DNA from: Ornithinicoccus kibberensis
GTDB taxonomy: Bacteria > Actinomycetota > Actinomycetes > Actinomycetales > Dermatophilaceae
Assembly: GCF_006519705.1 (NCBI RefSeq)
Contig: NZ_VFXM01000002.1
Coordinates: 1-64,000, forward strand
Direction of reading: 5' to 3'
Length of the DNA stretch: 64,000 nucleotides
The translations under genes and the position numbers were made by a program. Below, in pieces: positions 24,742 through 35,488 of this stretch. The notes under the pieces are model-generated. The model made no database searches. It worked only from the letters and a program-made list of their open reading frames with translations, and was not told where the DNA came from. Position 1 is the first letter of the stretch; each line of letters opens with the position of its first letter.

Positions 24742-27708
24742 TCAGGGGTTGACGGTCACAAGCGTGCTGCCCGCGAGCGTCGTGCCGTCGAGGAAGTTGA
24801 CCTGACCGAGGTAGCGCTCGCTCGCGTCCAGCCCGGACCACGTCGCGGTGAGTGTGGTGGTCTCCGTCATCGTGACGGGGACGGAATCCGGCTCCACCGT
24901 GAGGTTCCCTTCGTCGATGTCGGACAGCTGCCAGCTGTGCAGCTTCAGAGACGAGACCGGCTCCTCGCTCCACACGTCGACCGCCAGGACGTAGGTGGCA
25001 GCCTCAGGATCTTCCACCGTGATCATCTCCGTCGAGCTGGCGGACCCACTGCCGGCAACGGGGTAGAGGAACTCGCCATCGTACGTGTAGAGGTTGAGGT
25101 CGATATCAGCGGCATCGACCTCCTCCCTGTAGGTCGCGAACCGGAGCACGTCGATACCTTCCGGGACCTCGAAGGCCTCGTAGCCGTCTTGGAGGGTCGG
25201 GCCGCTCTCCACCGTCATGTCTGTTGCAGTAGAGGGCAGGAGTCCGCTCACACTCGTGTTCAAGGTTCCAGTGAAGCCTGTCGTCACGGACAGGTCGGTG
25301 GACCCGTCCGTTCCGGTGCCAGCGACCTCGACCGGTGCGGCGACACCGACCGGACGAACAGCGATCGGGCTGCGGACCTCGCTGACGACCGAGTCGCTCG
25401 GGACCCAGGTGAGCGCACCGAAGGTGTACTCCTCTAGAGCAGCGTCCGTGCGGGTGATCGTGACCTCGAAGTCAGCCTCGCCACCGGCCGGCACAGTCAA
25501 GGTGCTCGGGTTCACGTCCACCGTCGTACCAGCGGGGACATCCACCCGCGCGGTGTAGGTCATCGCACCCTGGCCCACGTTGGTGACAGTACGGGTGACC
25601 GTCTGGGTTCCGGTGAGGTCTCCGACGGCGATGCTCGGGTAGTTGAGGTCGCTCGGGTTCATCGGCTCCTGTGCGGCGCAGTACCCTGCCCCGCCGACCA
25701 GCTGCAGCTGGTCGATCGAGCACGCGTAGGCGTACCAGTCCTGCCAGTCCGAGTCGTAGACCAGACCGGGGTTGTAGGACCTGGTCGGCACGACCTCGCC
25801 GGAACCGAAGTTCAGCGGGGTGGCGTCGCCCCCGGCCCACTGGATGGGCTGGCCGGCGTCAGTGGTCTGACGAGCCGTGGTCATCATGGCCGACTTGACC
25901 GCCATCGGGCTCCACGTGGGGTTCTTCTGCTTGAGCAGCGCAGCCAGCCCAGCGATGTGCGGGGCCGACATCGAGGTGCCGGAGATCTGGTTGAACGTCG
26001 GCTCACCGGTCTCGGGGTCCTCGTGGTAGGCCGCGGCGACGTCGACACCCGGAGCGGTGATGTCGGGCTTGAGCAGGTCACCGCCACCGGCCAGAGCCGG
26101 TCCGTAGGACGAGAAGCCGGCCATCGAGGGCGCGTCGACAGGGTCGGTCGACATGGCGGAGATGGTCGCGGTCGCCTCGACACCGACAAGGTCCTCGTAC
26201 GCCTTGATCTCGGCGCCGTCTGTCCCGTCAACGTGGATGCTCGGCACGTGGTGGAAGTCCGCGTTGAGCGACTCGACGTCGTTGTTGTTGGCCTGGATCA
26301 TGCCGATGCCACCGGCCTGCTTGACCGCCAGGCTCTTGTCGACCCGGGCGATCGCGCCGCGGTCACAGATGACGATCTTCTCGGCCGCCTCGGTGGCGTC
26401 GAGAGAGCCGGGGTAGCACAGGGCCGCGTCTGCGGACTCGGAGTCGGCGGCGGGGATGTCGCCGGCGTAGACGAGCGGCGCAGGACCGACGGCCTCGCCG
26501 ACACCCACTCCCTCGTAGACCTCGCCGTTGCCTAGGGTGACGGTCTTCTCCGCGCCCCGGTTGTGCGTGCTCGCAGCGACGGTCATGGTCCACGGGGAGT
26601 TGTGGGCCACCGAGGACGTGCCGACGGTGTCACCGCTGTTGCCGGCCGAGGTGGACACGAACACGCCAGCGTCAGCCGCCCCGAGGAACGCAAGCTCGTC
26701 CGCCGTCACGACATACGTGCTCGAGCCGGAGACCGAGTAATTGATGACGTCGACACCGTCAGCGACAGCGTCGTCGATCGCGGCCACCAGTCCCGAGGAC
26801 GTGCCGGAGCCGTTCCCATCAGCCGTCTGCCACAGCGCCTTGTACACCGCCACGTGAGCGGCGGGTGCCATGCCGGAGCCCGCGCCCAGGTCGGTGCCCA
26901 TGATGGACATCTCGACGCCGTGGTTGCCCACAGCGGTGCCGGCGGTGTGCGAGCCGTGACCGTTCATGTCCCGCGGGCTCTCGTAGTCGTAGGCGACATT
27001 GTTGTCGTACTCAGTGCCGTAGTAACGGGCGCCGACGATCTTCTTGGAGCACTTGAACTCGGGATCCCTTGGAGTCGCACACTTGAACTTGCCCTTGGGC
27101 TTCTTCACTTTGTCGATCTGGGCGAAGCTCGGGTTGTCCGGGTCGATGCCGGTGTCGATGACGCCGACGACGATCCCCTTGCCTGCATCTGCGTCGCCGC
27201 CGAACTGCTCCTGCCACACGCCGTTGGCGCCAGTCATCCCGAGGTAGTCCGGCGTGGACACGGTGTCCGCGTGGCGGAGCTCGTCCTCCCACACGTTGAC
27301 CACGCCTGTGGTCTTGGAGAGCTTCGCGGCCTCGCTTGCGGTCAGGTCAGCAGTGAAGCCGTTGATAGCCACCGTGAACTCGTGGACCTTGGCCTCGGCG
27401 GGAAGGCCGGCCTGGCGGAGGGCCTTGGCCTGCTCGTTGCGCAGATGCATCTCGTAGGCGCGGGCGTTGGCCGACTCAGTGTCCACCTTTTCGCCCTTGG
27501 CTGGCTTGGTGGCCGGGATGCCGGCGACGCCGCCGGTGTAGCTGGCTACCGGTGCGGCCTCCAGCTGGACGATGTACGTCTTGCGGCTCTGGTCCACCTG
27601 CAGCTGCGGTGCTGCGTTGGCGGACAGGGCGAGCGGCGAGACGACGACGGTGGCGGCGGTGGCGAACGCAGCGACGCGTGCACCCCGGCGCGGGGACGTC
27701 ATACCCAC
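24742..27708 (-). CDS. Secreted S8 family serine peptidase (subtilase with PA and Fn3-like domains)
   Basis: 988 residues. The signal peptide ends near SANAAPQLQ. An inhibitor_I9 propeptide (KTYIVQLEAAPVASY to about 145) comes next, then the S8 core with D185 (VGVIDTG), H251 (NGHGSHTAG), oxyanion N356 (SAGNSGD) and S579 (GTSMSAPHIAG). A PA domain is inserted before the Ser (about 410-520: KIVICDRGAIARVDKS). After the core come an Fn3-like domain (QTVTRTVTNVGQGAMTYTAR) and a further beta-rich region. The order is that of cucumisin-like subtilases and predicts an extracellular, self-maturing endoprotease. The GTG at 27708 has GAGAGGAAC upstream; the ATG at 27702 is possible. A second, different S8 gene lies upstream. 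Confidence 0.9.
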   Translation of the reverse strand: MGMTSPRRGARVAAFATAATVVVSPLALSANAAPQLQVDQSRKTYIVQLEAAPVASYTGGVAGIPATKPAKGEKVDTESANARAYEMHLRNEQAKALRQAGLPAEAKVHEFTVAINGFTADLTASEAAKLSKTTGVVNVWEDELRHADTVSTPDYLGMTGANGVWQEQFGGDADAGKGIVVGVIDTGIDPDNPSFAQIDKVKKPKGKFKCATPRDPEFKCSKKIVGARYYGTEYDNNVAYDYESPRDMNGHGSHTAGTAVGNHGVEMSIMGTDLGAGSGMAPAAHVAVYKALWQTADGNGSGTSSGLVAAIDDAVADGVDVINYSVSGSSTYVVTADELAFLGAADAGVFVSTSAGNSGDTVGTSSVAHNSPWTMTVAASTHNRGAEKTVTLGNGEVYEGVGVGEAVGPAPLVYAGDIPAADSESADAALCYPGSLDATEAAEKIVICDRGAIARVDKSLAVKQAGGIGMIQANNNDVESLNADFHHVPSIHVDGTDGAEIKAYEDLVGVEATATISAMSTDPVDAPSMAGFSSYGPALAGGGDLLKPDITAPGVDVAAAYHEDPETGEPTFNQISGTSMSAPHIAGLAALLKQKNPTWSPMAVKSAMMTTARQTTDAGQPIQWAGGDATPLNFGSGEVVPTRSYNPGLVYDSDWQDWYAYACSIDQLQLVGGAGYCAAQEPMNPSDLNYPSIAVGDLTGTQTVTRTVTNVGQGAMTYTARVDVPAGTTVDVNPSTLTVPAGGEADFEVTITRTDAALEEYTFGALTWVPSDSVVSEVRSPIAVRPVGVAAPVEVAGTGTDGSTDLSVTTGFTGTLNTSVSGLLPSTATDMTVESGPTLQDGYEAFEVPEGIDVLRFATYREEVDAADIDLNLYTYDGEFLYPVAGSGSASSTEMITVEDPEAATYVLAVDVWSEEPVSSLKLHSWQLSDIDEGNLTVEPDSVPVTMTETTTLTATWSGLDASERYLGQVNFLDGTTLAGSTLVTVNP

Positions 27709-27808
27709 GGGGTTCCTCTCTCACAGGGATGGGACGGATCCGGGTGGTCACAGCGGTGTGACTCCCGGACCCGCCCCGATCCTCCGCTCTCGGAAACGAG
27801 ATGTACAC

Positions 27809-27829
27809 GGTCTTTGCCAGATTGTTACC
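27809..27829 (-). promoter_or_regulatory. Upstream element shared by the two subtilase genes, copy 1
   Basis: On the - strand GGTAACAATCTGGCAAAGACC lies about 100 bases before the start of the downstream subtilase gene. A similar GGTAACGATTGGGTCAACAGCC lies at the same distance before the second one (30793-30814). This suggests a common promoter or operator. It is inference from two copies only. Confidence 0.4.
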
Positions 27830-27866
27830 AGCAAGTCACCCCTGGGGGTGGGGCCGGCCAGGACGT

Positions 27867-27905
27867 GGGGGAGCCCCGGTCACCTGACGGTGACCGGGGC
27901 TCCCC
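27867..27905. terminator. Intrinsic terminator hairpin between the subtilase genes
   Basis: A perfect 17-base inverted repeat, GGGGAGCCCCGGTCACC with its complement, around the loop TGAC. It stands 24 bases after the stop of the upstream (- strand) subtilase gene and should end that transcript before the promoter of the next. Confidence 0.88.
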
Positions 27906-27928
27906 GGGTGGTGATCGCTAGGACAGAG

Positions 27929-30700
<2,772 letters not shown>

Positions 30701-30792
30701 GAATTCTCCTTGGTTGCGTAACAGGCACGGGCTACCCCGACCGGGGATGGGCGGGGTGCCGACAGTCTGCCCCGGGCCCGGCCGTTTAGGGA

Positions 30793-30814
30793 GGCTGTTG
30801 ACCCAATCGTTACC
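30793..30814 (-). promoter_or_regulatory. Upstream element shared by the two subtilase genes, copy 2
   Basis: GGTAACGATTGGGTCAACAGCC on the - strand, about 93 bases before the subtilase start at 30700. See the matching copy at 27809-27829, which shares GGTAAC-N-AT-N2-GG and the CAA block. Confidence 0.4.
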
Positions 30815-30823
30815 TTGCGGTAG

Positions 30824-30845
30824 GGGAGCCCGGCAGGCTGCTCCC
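30824..30845. terminator. Hairpin after the SGNH hydrolase gene
   Basis: GGGAGC and GCTCCC pair around a ten-base loop, just past the stop of the - strand hydrolase gene. The position fits a terminator, but the stem is short. Confidence 0.5.
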
Positions 30846-30852
30846 GGGTGCT

Positions 30853-32022
30853 CTAGTTCTGGACCCGCCGCGCCTCGAACTCGGCGTCCAGCTCCTGCAG
30901 CTCGATCAGACCGGCCTCCTGGACGGCGGCGTTGGGGCTGCGCAGCTTGGCGACCGCGCGGGTGAGGCGGCCGGTGTCGACGCCGGCGACCTCGGCACGA
31001 CGCAGGTTGGCCTCGGTGTCCAGGTCCATCGCCAGGACGGCCTGGGCCTGCTCGCGGACGGTGAGGTCGGACGTCCGGGTGGGGCGGTCGGCCGAGGGCG
31101 ACTGGCGCACGGTGGCCGTGGCTGTCAGGTCGGCGTCGGCGGTGGCGACCTTCTTGCCCTTGCCGCCACCTCCCTTGCCGCCGCCCTTGCCCCCGCCACC
31201 GGTGGAGCCGTCGTCGCCGCCCCCGCCGCCGGGGGAGGTGACGAGCGCGGGGGCGAGCGCGACGGCATACCCCTCGTTGCCCAGCCTGTTGGGGTGGTAG
31301 GACTCCACGACCGGGTTGCTCAGCCCGTTGATCCACTCCGGGTCGTCGCAGACCGCGTGCCCGAGGAAGGGCTCGCGCACGTCGACGTAGGTGAAGCCCA
31401 CGCCGGTCGCCTTGGCCTCGATGAGCGTGTCGAGCTCGGCGGTGCCTGCGTTGAGCTCGCGCATCTCGCCGGAGGAGAAGAAGGTGGCCAGGTTGCAGTC
31501 CTCGCCGTTGAACAGGTACGGGTAGCCGGCGACCACGACCGTGGCCTGCGAGGCCCGCGACCGGATGTCGCCGTAGAGCGCGTCGAGCCGGCCCGGCAGC
31601 TCACCGTCGAGGATGGCGCGCGAGCGGTCGATCTCGCCGTAGCAGTTGCTCATCCACCCCGGCAGCGCGCACTCGGTGATGACGTCGGCGAAGCCCACGT
31701 CGTTGCCGCCGATCGTCATGGTCACGTATGCCGTCGCGTCGGTGAGCGTGCCCAGCTGGTTGGCGTGCACGTCGGCGGTGGTCGCGCCGGAGCAGGCCTG
31801 GTAGTCGAGGGCCAGCTGCTGGCTGGACGCGAGCAGGGCCGGGTAGCCGTAGGGGGAGCGGTAGCACTCGTCCACCGCCGCCCGGGTGCCGGTGCCGGCG
31901 GAGAAGCTGTCGCCCAGGGCGACGTAGTGCTCGCCTGCGGCCTGGGTCGGGCTCGCGGCGAGGGTGGCGGTCAGGGCGGATGCGCAGAGGGCCGTCAGGG
32001 CGGCTCGTGTCGTCGTTGACAT
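30853..32022 (-). CDS. Secreted SGNH/GDSL hydrolase with C-terminal extension
   Basis: 389 residues. Signal peptide (ALTALCASALTATLAASPTQA), then HYVALGDSFSAGTG with the block I Ser (S39), TMTIGGNDVGFADV as block III, and VESYHPNRLGNEGYA as block V with the catalytic His. This is an esterase or lipase of the GDSL type that resembles the secreted actinobacterial lipases. After the domain comes a Gly/Lys linker (GGGGKGGGKGGGGKG) and a 90-residue helical extension (LTVREQAQAVLAMDLDTEAN onward) that I do not recognise. The linker suggests a surface or cell-wall attachment module. Substrate unknown. Confidence 0.85.
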   Translation of the reverse strand: MSTTTRAALTALCASALTATLAASPTQAAGEHYVALGDSFSAGTGTRAAVDECYRSPYGYPALLASSQQLALDYQACSGATTADVHANQLGTLTDATAYVTMTIGGNDVGFADVITECALPGWMSNCYGEIDRSRAILDGELPGRLDALYGDIRSRASQATVVVAGYPYLFNGEDCNLATFFSSGEMRELNAGTAELDTLIEAKATGVGFTYVDVREPFLGHAVCDDPEWINGLSNPVVESYHPNRLGNEGYAVALAPALVTSPGGGGGDDGSTGGGGKGGGKGGGGKGKKVATADADLTATATVRQSPSADRPTRTSDLTVREQAQAVLAMDLDTEANLRRAEVAGVDTGRLTRAVAKLRSPNAAVQEAGLIELQELDAEFEARRVQN

Positions 32023-32075
32023 GGGGGGATGCTTCCACCCGGCCGGGACGGCGGCAAGGGGAAACGTGTTTCAGG

Positions 32076-32663
32076 TCACATGTCGGACGGTGCCGTGCCC
32101 CCGCCGGAGGGCGCCGTCGGGTTGGCGCAGTAGGTGAACGGACCGTCCGCCGCCGCGTGGTAGCTGGCCTGCTGCCCGTCGACCGCCAGGACCAGCTGCC
32201 GGCCGGGGACCAGCGCCTGGGTGTACATCATCCCCGGCTTCGGGCAGCCCAGGCTGCCGTCCGACCAGGTGACGGTGGCGTAGCCGACGACCTCCACGTC
32301 CTCGGGGTCCACGCCCTTCCGGTCGGCCTCCGCGGCGATCGCCTCCTGGACGTCGTCGTTCTGGAGGACCGCGTCCGGGACGGGCCCGGTCGGCAGCGCC
32401 GGACCGGGCACCGGGATCGGGGTCCTGCTCGGGTCCATGTCGTCCTCCGTGCTGTCGTTGGTGTCCGCCTGGTCGGGGGCCGGCGTGGTCGCGGTGTCGT
32501 CGGTCGCCTGGCCCGGCGCGGTGGTGGCCGCCCCGTCGGACGCGGCCGGGTCGGACGTGTCCCCGCAGCCGCCCAGCACGAGGGTCAGCGCGGCCAGGCC
32601 AGCGACGACCCCCCGGACCCGACCCTGGTGGTGCGTCCGTGCGGTCCTGCGTCCGTCTCGCAT
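32076..32663 (-). CDS. Putative lipoprotein with a conserved W-x-D-G-x-L-G-C domain
   Basis: 195 residues. A lipobox (LALTLVLGGC region) gives an acylated Cys, followed by a low-complexity Ala/Thr/Asp tether. The C-terminal domain reads GVDPEDVEVVGYATVTWSDG, then SLGCPKPGMMYTQALVPG and a beta-rich end. I know this W-x-D-G-S-L-G-C-P-x-P-G-x-x-Y-T-Q pattern from uncharacterised secreted proteins of actinobacteria and cyanobacteria. The ribosome site GAGGAGG precedes the ATG. Likely anchored outside the membrane; function unknown. Confidence 0.72.
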   Translation of the reverse strand: MRDGRRTARTHHQGRVRGVVAGLAALTLVLGGCGDTSDPAASDGAATTAPGQATDDTATTPAPDQADTNDSTEDDMDPSRTPIPVPGPALPTGPVPDAVLQNDDVQEAIAAEADRKGVDPEDVEVVGYATVTWSDGSLGCPKPGMMYTQALVPGRQLVLAVDGQQASYHAAADGPFTYCANPTAPSGGGTAPSDM

Positions 32664-32809
32664 CCTGGCCTCCTCGCCCTCGTCCTGAGCATCTCACCCC
32701 TGCTGGTGCGACGGGCCGGGGGTCCCGGACGTTCCCCACGGTGCCCCGGGCGTCCCTTCCGGACCTGCCCGGCGGGAGGCGGGCGAGGCCCCGGCCGTAG
32801 ATTGCCTCC

Positions 32810-33427
32810 ATGGGTGTGGTGCTCCGGCTGGTCTCGACGTTGGCGGTCGCGGTGGTCCTCGCGGTCGTCGCTCTCCTGCTCTTCGGCCGGTTCGACCTCC
32901 CCAACCCGTTCCGGACCGAGACTGTCGACCGCAGCCAGCCGGTCCTGCTGGAGTCGGTGCAGGAGATCAGCCAGTTCCACGCGGCGGTGGGCACCTTCGA
33001 GGTGATCCTCGACCAGGAGGAGGAGGTGCGCTGGGTTCCCGGCTTCATCGCCGGGGAGCGCTCGCTGTTCGTCGCGGCGGGCACGGTGAACGCCTACGTC
33101 GATCTCTCCGGGCTCGCGGACGGCGACCTGACCCTGTCCGAGGACGGCACGACGGCCCGGATCCGGCTGCCCGAGGCGCAGCTGGATCCGCCCAACCTCG
33201 ACCACGACCGGACCTATCTCTACTCGCAGGACCGTGGCGTCATCAACCGGCTGGGGGATGCGATCTCCACCCAGGACCAGCAGGAGCTCTACCAGCTCGC
33301 CGAGGAGAAGATGACGGCCGCGGCGCAGGAGTCGGGCCTGACGCAGCAGGCCGAGGAGAACACGCGCACCATGCTGACCGGCATGTTCAGCGCCCTCGAC
33401 ATCCAGCTGACGGTCGTGGGCGACTGA
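32810..33427 (+). CDS. DUF4230 family membrane-anchored protein
   Basis: 205 residues: an N-terminal transmembrane helix (LVSTLAVAVVLAVVALLLFG), then VLLESVQEISQFHAAVGTFE, the hallmark block of DUF4230, and a mixed alpha/beta domain ending in an amphipathic helix. The family is widespread, with unknown function; the topology puts the domain outside. A TAGATT box at 32798-32803 ends six bases before the ATG and there is no ribosome site, so the mRNA is probably leaderless. Confidence 0.82.
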   Translation: MGVVLRLVSTLAVAVVLAVVALLLFGRFDLPNPFRTETVDRSQPVLLESVQEISQFHAAVGTFEVILDQEEEVRWVPGFIAGERSLFVAAGTVNAYVDLSGLADGDLTLSEDGTTARIRLPEAQLDPPNLDHDRTYLYSQDRGVINRLGDAISTQDQQELYQLAEEKMTAAAQESGLTQQAEENTRTMLTGMFSALDIQLTVVGD

Positions 33428-33436
33428 TCCGCAGGT

Positions 33437-33471
33437 GGTGGGGTGCCGGTCCCCTGAACCAGCACCCCACC
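33437..33471. terminator. Hairpin after the DUF4230 gene
   Basis: GTGGGGTGC and GCACCCCAC pair with a long loop ten bases after the stop. It sits between convergent genes and may serve as a terminator. Confidence 0.5.
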
Positions 33472-33588
33472 CCTGCTCCCCCAGGGTGAGTCACGTCGCT
33501 GTGAGGCGCCCCTCGTGACTGCCATCGGGTGTCCCGTCCCGACATCAGTAAAGACGTCCGGGAACCCCCGTTCGTTGCCCCGATTCTC

Positions 33589-33604
33589 TGTGATCTGTGT
33601 CACA
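33589..33604. promoter_or_regulatory. Perfect CRP/GlxR-type palindrome
   Basis: TGTGATCTGTGTCACA is an exact TGTGA-N6-TCACA site, the consensus for cAMP-responsive regulators of the CRP/GlxR group in actinobacteria. It lies between convergent genes, 24 bases beyond the stop of the thioesterase, so no obvious target start codon is near. Confidence 0.5.
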
Positions 33605-33627
33605 TCTGCCGGAACGGACCGCCCCCG

Positions 33628-34413
33628 TCAGCCCCTCGGCCGGATCGTCAGCGCCTGCTCGACCGTGCCCACCGGCCCGGCCACGTCGTGCACCACCGAC
33701 GACGTCTGCCCCGCCCCGGTCGGCCCCCAGCTGACCGAGGTGTCCAGCCCGACCCACTCGCCCTCGGGCTGCCGGTGCAGGTGCAGCGTGAGGTCGACGT
33801 TCGGATACAGCCACTCGGTCGGCGCCTGCCGGTTGGCGATCCCGTTGGCCACGTCCAGCAGTCCGCACCACCGCGCGAACCCGCTGCTCTCCTCCCCGTC
33901 CACCAGGCCCACCGGCGTGCGCGCCCACGCGTGCCCCCGCCCCGGCCGGGTCTCCGCGGACCGGAACTCCAGCGAGCTGATGAACCCGCCGCCCCAGTGC
34001 TCCATCCCCGTCCACACCGGCACCTCCTCCGGCCCCGGCATCGACGGCGCCTCCACGCCGGCGACCTCGGCGGTGTCCGTCCGCGCCAGCCGCCACGCCG
34101 TCGCCCGCACGACTTCCCGGCCGCCGGCGCTCGCGGTCGCCTCCACCAGCTCGATCGTCCGCCCCGGCCGCAGCGTGCGCGTCACCACCGTCGTCTCCTC
34201 GAGGTGGATCATCCCCAGGATGTCGAAGCTGATCCGCGCCCACTGCAGCTCGGGCCGCGGGTCGTGCCGCTCCAGGCAGTGCACGAGCAGCCCGGCGACC
34301 GGCGCCATGTGCTGCTCGGTCTCCTGCCACGCCCCCTGCGCGTTGCGGGTCGGGGCATACCGCCCGTCCCCCTGCGCCACGTAGTAGTAGCCCTCGTTCT
34401 CATCCGCGCTCAC
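33628..34413 (-). CDS. Thioesterase family protein (acyl-CoA thioesterase-like, double hotdog)
   Basis: 261 residues from the GTG at 34413 (MSADENEGYYYVAQGDGRYA). I prefer this start because a TACACT -10 box ends exactly six bases before it. A longer frame reaches an ATG at 34437 that overlaps the divergent gene. The protein has two hotdog-like halves (NAQGAWQETEQHMAPVAGLL in the first; GGGFISSLEFRSAETRPGRG and WVGLDTSVSWGPTGAGQTSS in the second), as in actinobacterial acyl-CoA thioesterase-like proteins. It probably hydrolyses an acyl-CoA; the chain is unknown. Confidence 0.72.
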   Translation of the reverse strand: MSADENEGYYYVAQGDGRYAPTRNAQGAWQETEQHMAPVAGLLVHCLERHDPRPELQWARISFDILGMIHLEETTVVTRTLRPGRTIELVEATASAGGREVVRATAWRLARTDTAEVAGVEAPSMPGPEEVPVWTGMEHWGGGFISSLEFRSAETRPGRGHAWARTPVGLVDGEESSGFARWCGLLDVANGIANRQAPTEWLYPNVDLTLHLHRQPEGEWVGLDTSVSWGPTGAGQTSSVVHDVAGPVGTVEQALTIRPRG

Positions 34414-34435
34414 CCGGCGAGTGTAGTAATGGACC
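34414..34435. promoter_or_regulatory. Divergent leaderless promoter region
   Basis: Only 22 bases separate the GTG of the - strand thioesterase (34413) and the ATG of the + strand DUF2891 gene (34436). The - strand has TACACT at 34425-34420, six bases before its GTG. The + strand has TAGTAAT at 34424-34430, five bases before its ATG. The two -10 boxes overlap, so polymerases would exclude each other. Confidence 0.5.
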
Positions 34436-35488
34436 ATGTCCCCCCTCCCACCGCCCGCCGACGCCGCCGTCTGGAGCCGCATCGCGCGCGCGGTCGTGAC
34501 CACGCCGTACCCGTGGTCGCCCGGCCACCTGGTCACCGGCCCCGACGACACCACCCTGGTCCCCGAACGCCTGCACCCCGCCTTCCACGGCGCCCTCGAC
34601 TGGCACTCCTGCGTGCACGTCCAGTGGTCCCTGGTCACCCTCCTGCTCCGGTATGCCGACGCGCTCGGCGAGCAGGAGACCGCCGCCGTGGTCGGTCTGC
34701 TGGGGGAGCGGCTGACGGTCGAGAACGTCGCGGCCGAGGTGGCCTACCTGCGGGAGCGGCCCTCGTTCGAGCGGCCCTACGGCTGGGCCTGGGCGACCCA
34801 GCTGGGAGCGACAGTCGCGGAGGGGGCCCGACGGCATACCTCCTGGTCGTCCTGGGCCGACGCCCTGGCACCGCTGGGGGAGGTCCTGGCCGAGCACGTC
34901 CTGGCCTGGCTGCCCCGGCAGACCTATCCGGTGCGCCACGGCAAGCACCAGAACGACGCGTTCGCGCTGTGGCTGCTCATCGACGGCTTCGGCCGGCTGG
35001 GGCGGGACGACGTCGTGGCCGCGTGCCGGGAGCGGGCGCTGGCGTGGTTCGGCGAGGACGTCGACGCCCCGACCGCGTGGGAGCCGGGAGGCACCGACTT
35101 CCTCAGCCCCGCGCTGACCGAGGCCGGGTTGATGACGTGCGTGCTGGAGCCCGGGGCGTTCGCCGGGTGGCTGGAGGGGTTCCTGCCCGGGCTCGGCGAG
35201 GGTCGGCACGAGCACCTGCTGGCGGTGCCGGAGGTGGGTGACTCGACGGACGGGCAGTACGCCCACCTGCTGGGCCTGGCGCTCAGCCGGGCCTGGCAGC
35301 TGCGGGTGCTCGCGGGGCGGGTCGACCCGCGGGTGGCCGCGCGGCTGCGGGCCGGTGCCGACGCCCAGGAGCGGGCGGTGCTGCGGGAGATCACCGACGG
35401 GGACTTCATGGCGACCCACTGGCTGGTGTCGTTCGCGCTGCTGGCGCACGGGGTGCTCGAGGAGCGGGGGGCGGGGGACGTTCCGTGA
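34436..35488 (+). CDS. DUF2891 family protein
   Basis: 350 residues with blocks typical of DUF2891: HPAFHGALDWHSCVHVQWSL, RPYGWAWATQLGATVAEGAR, PVRHGKHQNDAFALWLLIDG and FLSPALTEAGLMTCVL. The family is cytoplasmic and helix-rich, resembling the alpha/alpha barrels of glycan- or seleno-related enzymes, but its function is not established. No ribosome site precedes the ATG, in line with a leaderless mRNA. The stop overlaps the start of the sensor kinase gene (GTGA), so the two are coupled. Confidence 0.82.
   Translation: MSPLPPPADAAVWSRIARAVVTTPYPWSPGHLVTGPDDTTLVPERLHPAFHGALDWHSCVHVQWSLVTLLLRYADALGEQETAAVVGLLGERLTVENVAAEVAYLRERPSFERPYGWAWATQLGATVAEGARRHTSWSSWADALAPLGEVLAEHVLAWLPRQTYPVRHGKHQNDAFALWLLIDGFGRLGRDDVVAACRERALAWFGEDVDAPTAWEPGGTDFLSPALTEAGLMTCVLEPGAFAGWLEGFLPGLGEGRHEHLLAVPEVGDSTDGQYAHLLGLALSRAWQLRVLAGRVDPRVAARLRAGADAQERAVLREITDGDFMATHWLVSFALLAHGVLEERGAGDVP

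Noticed and set aside
33480..33627. Possible riboswitch such as a cyclic di-AMP (ydaO) element on the - strand
   Set aside because: Some short G-rich pieces are suggestive, but the conserved core order is absent and no gene start follows.
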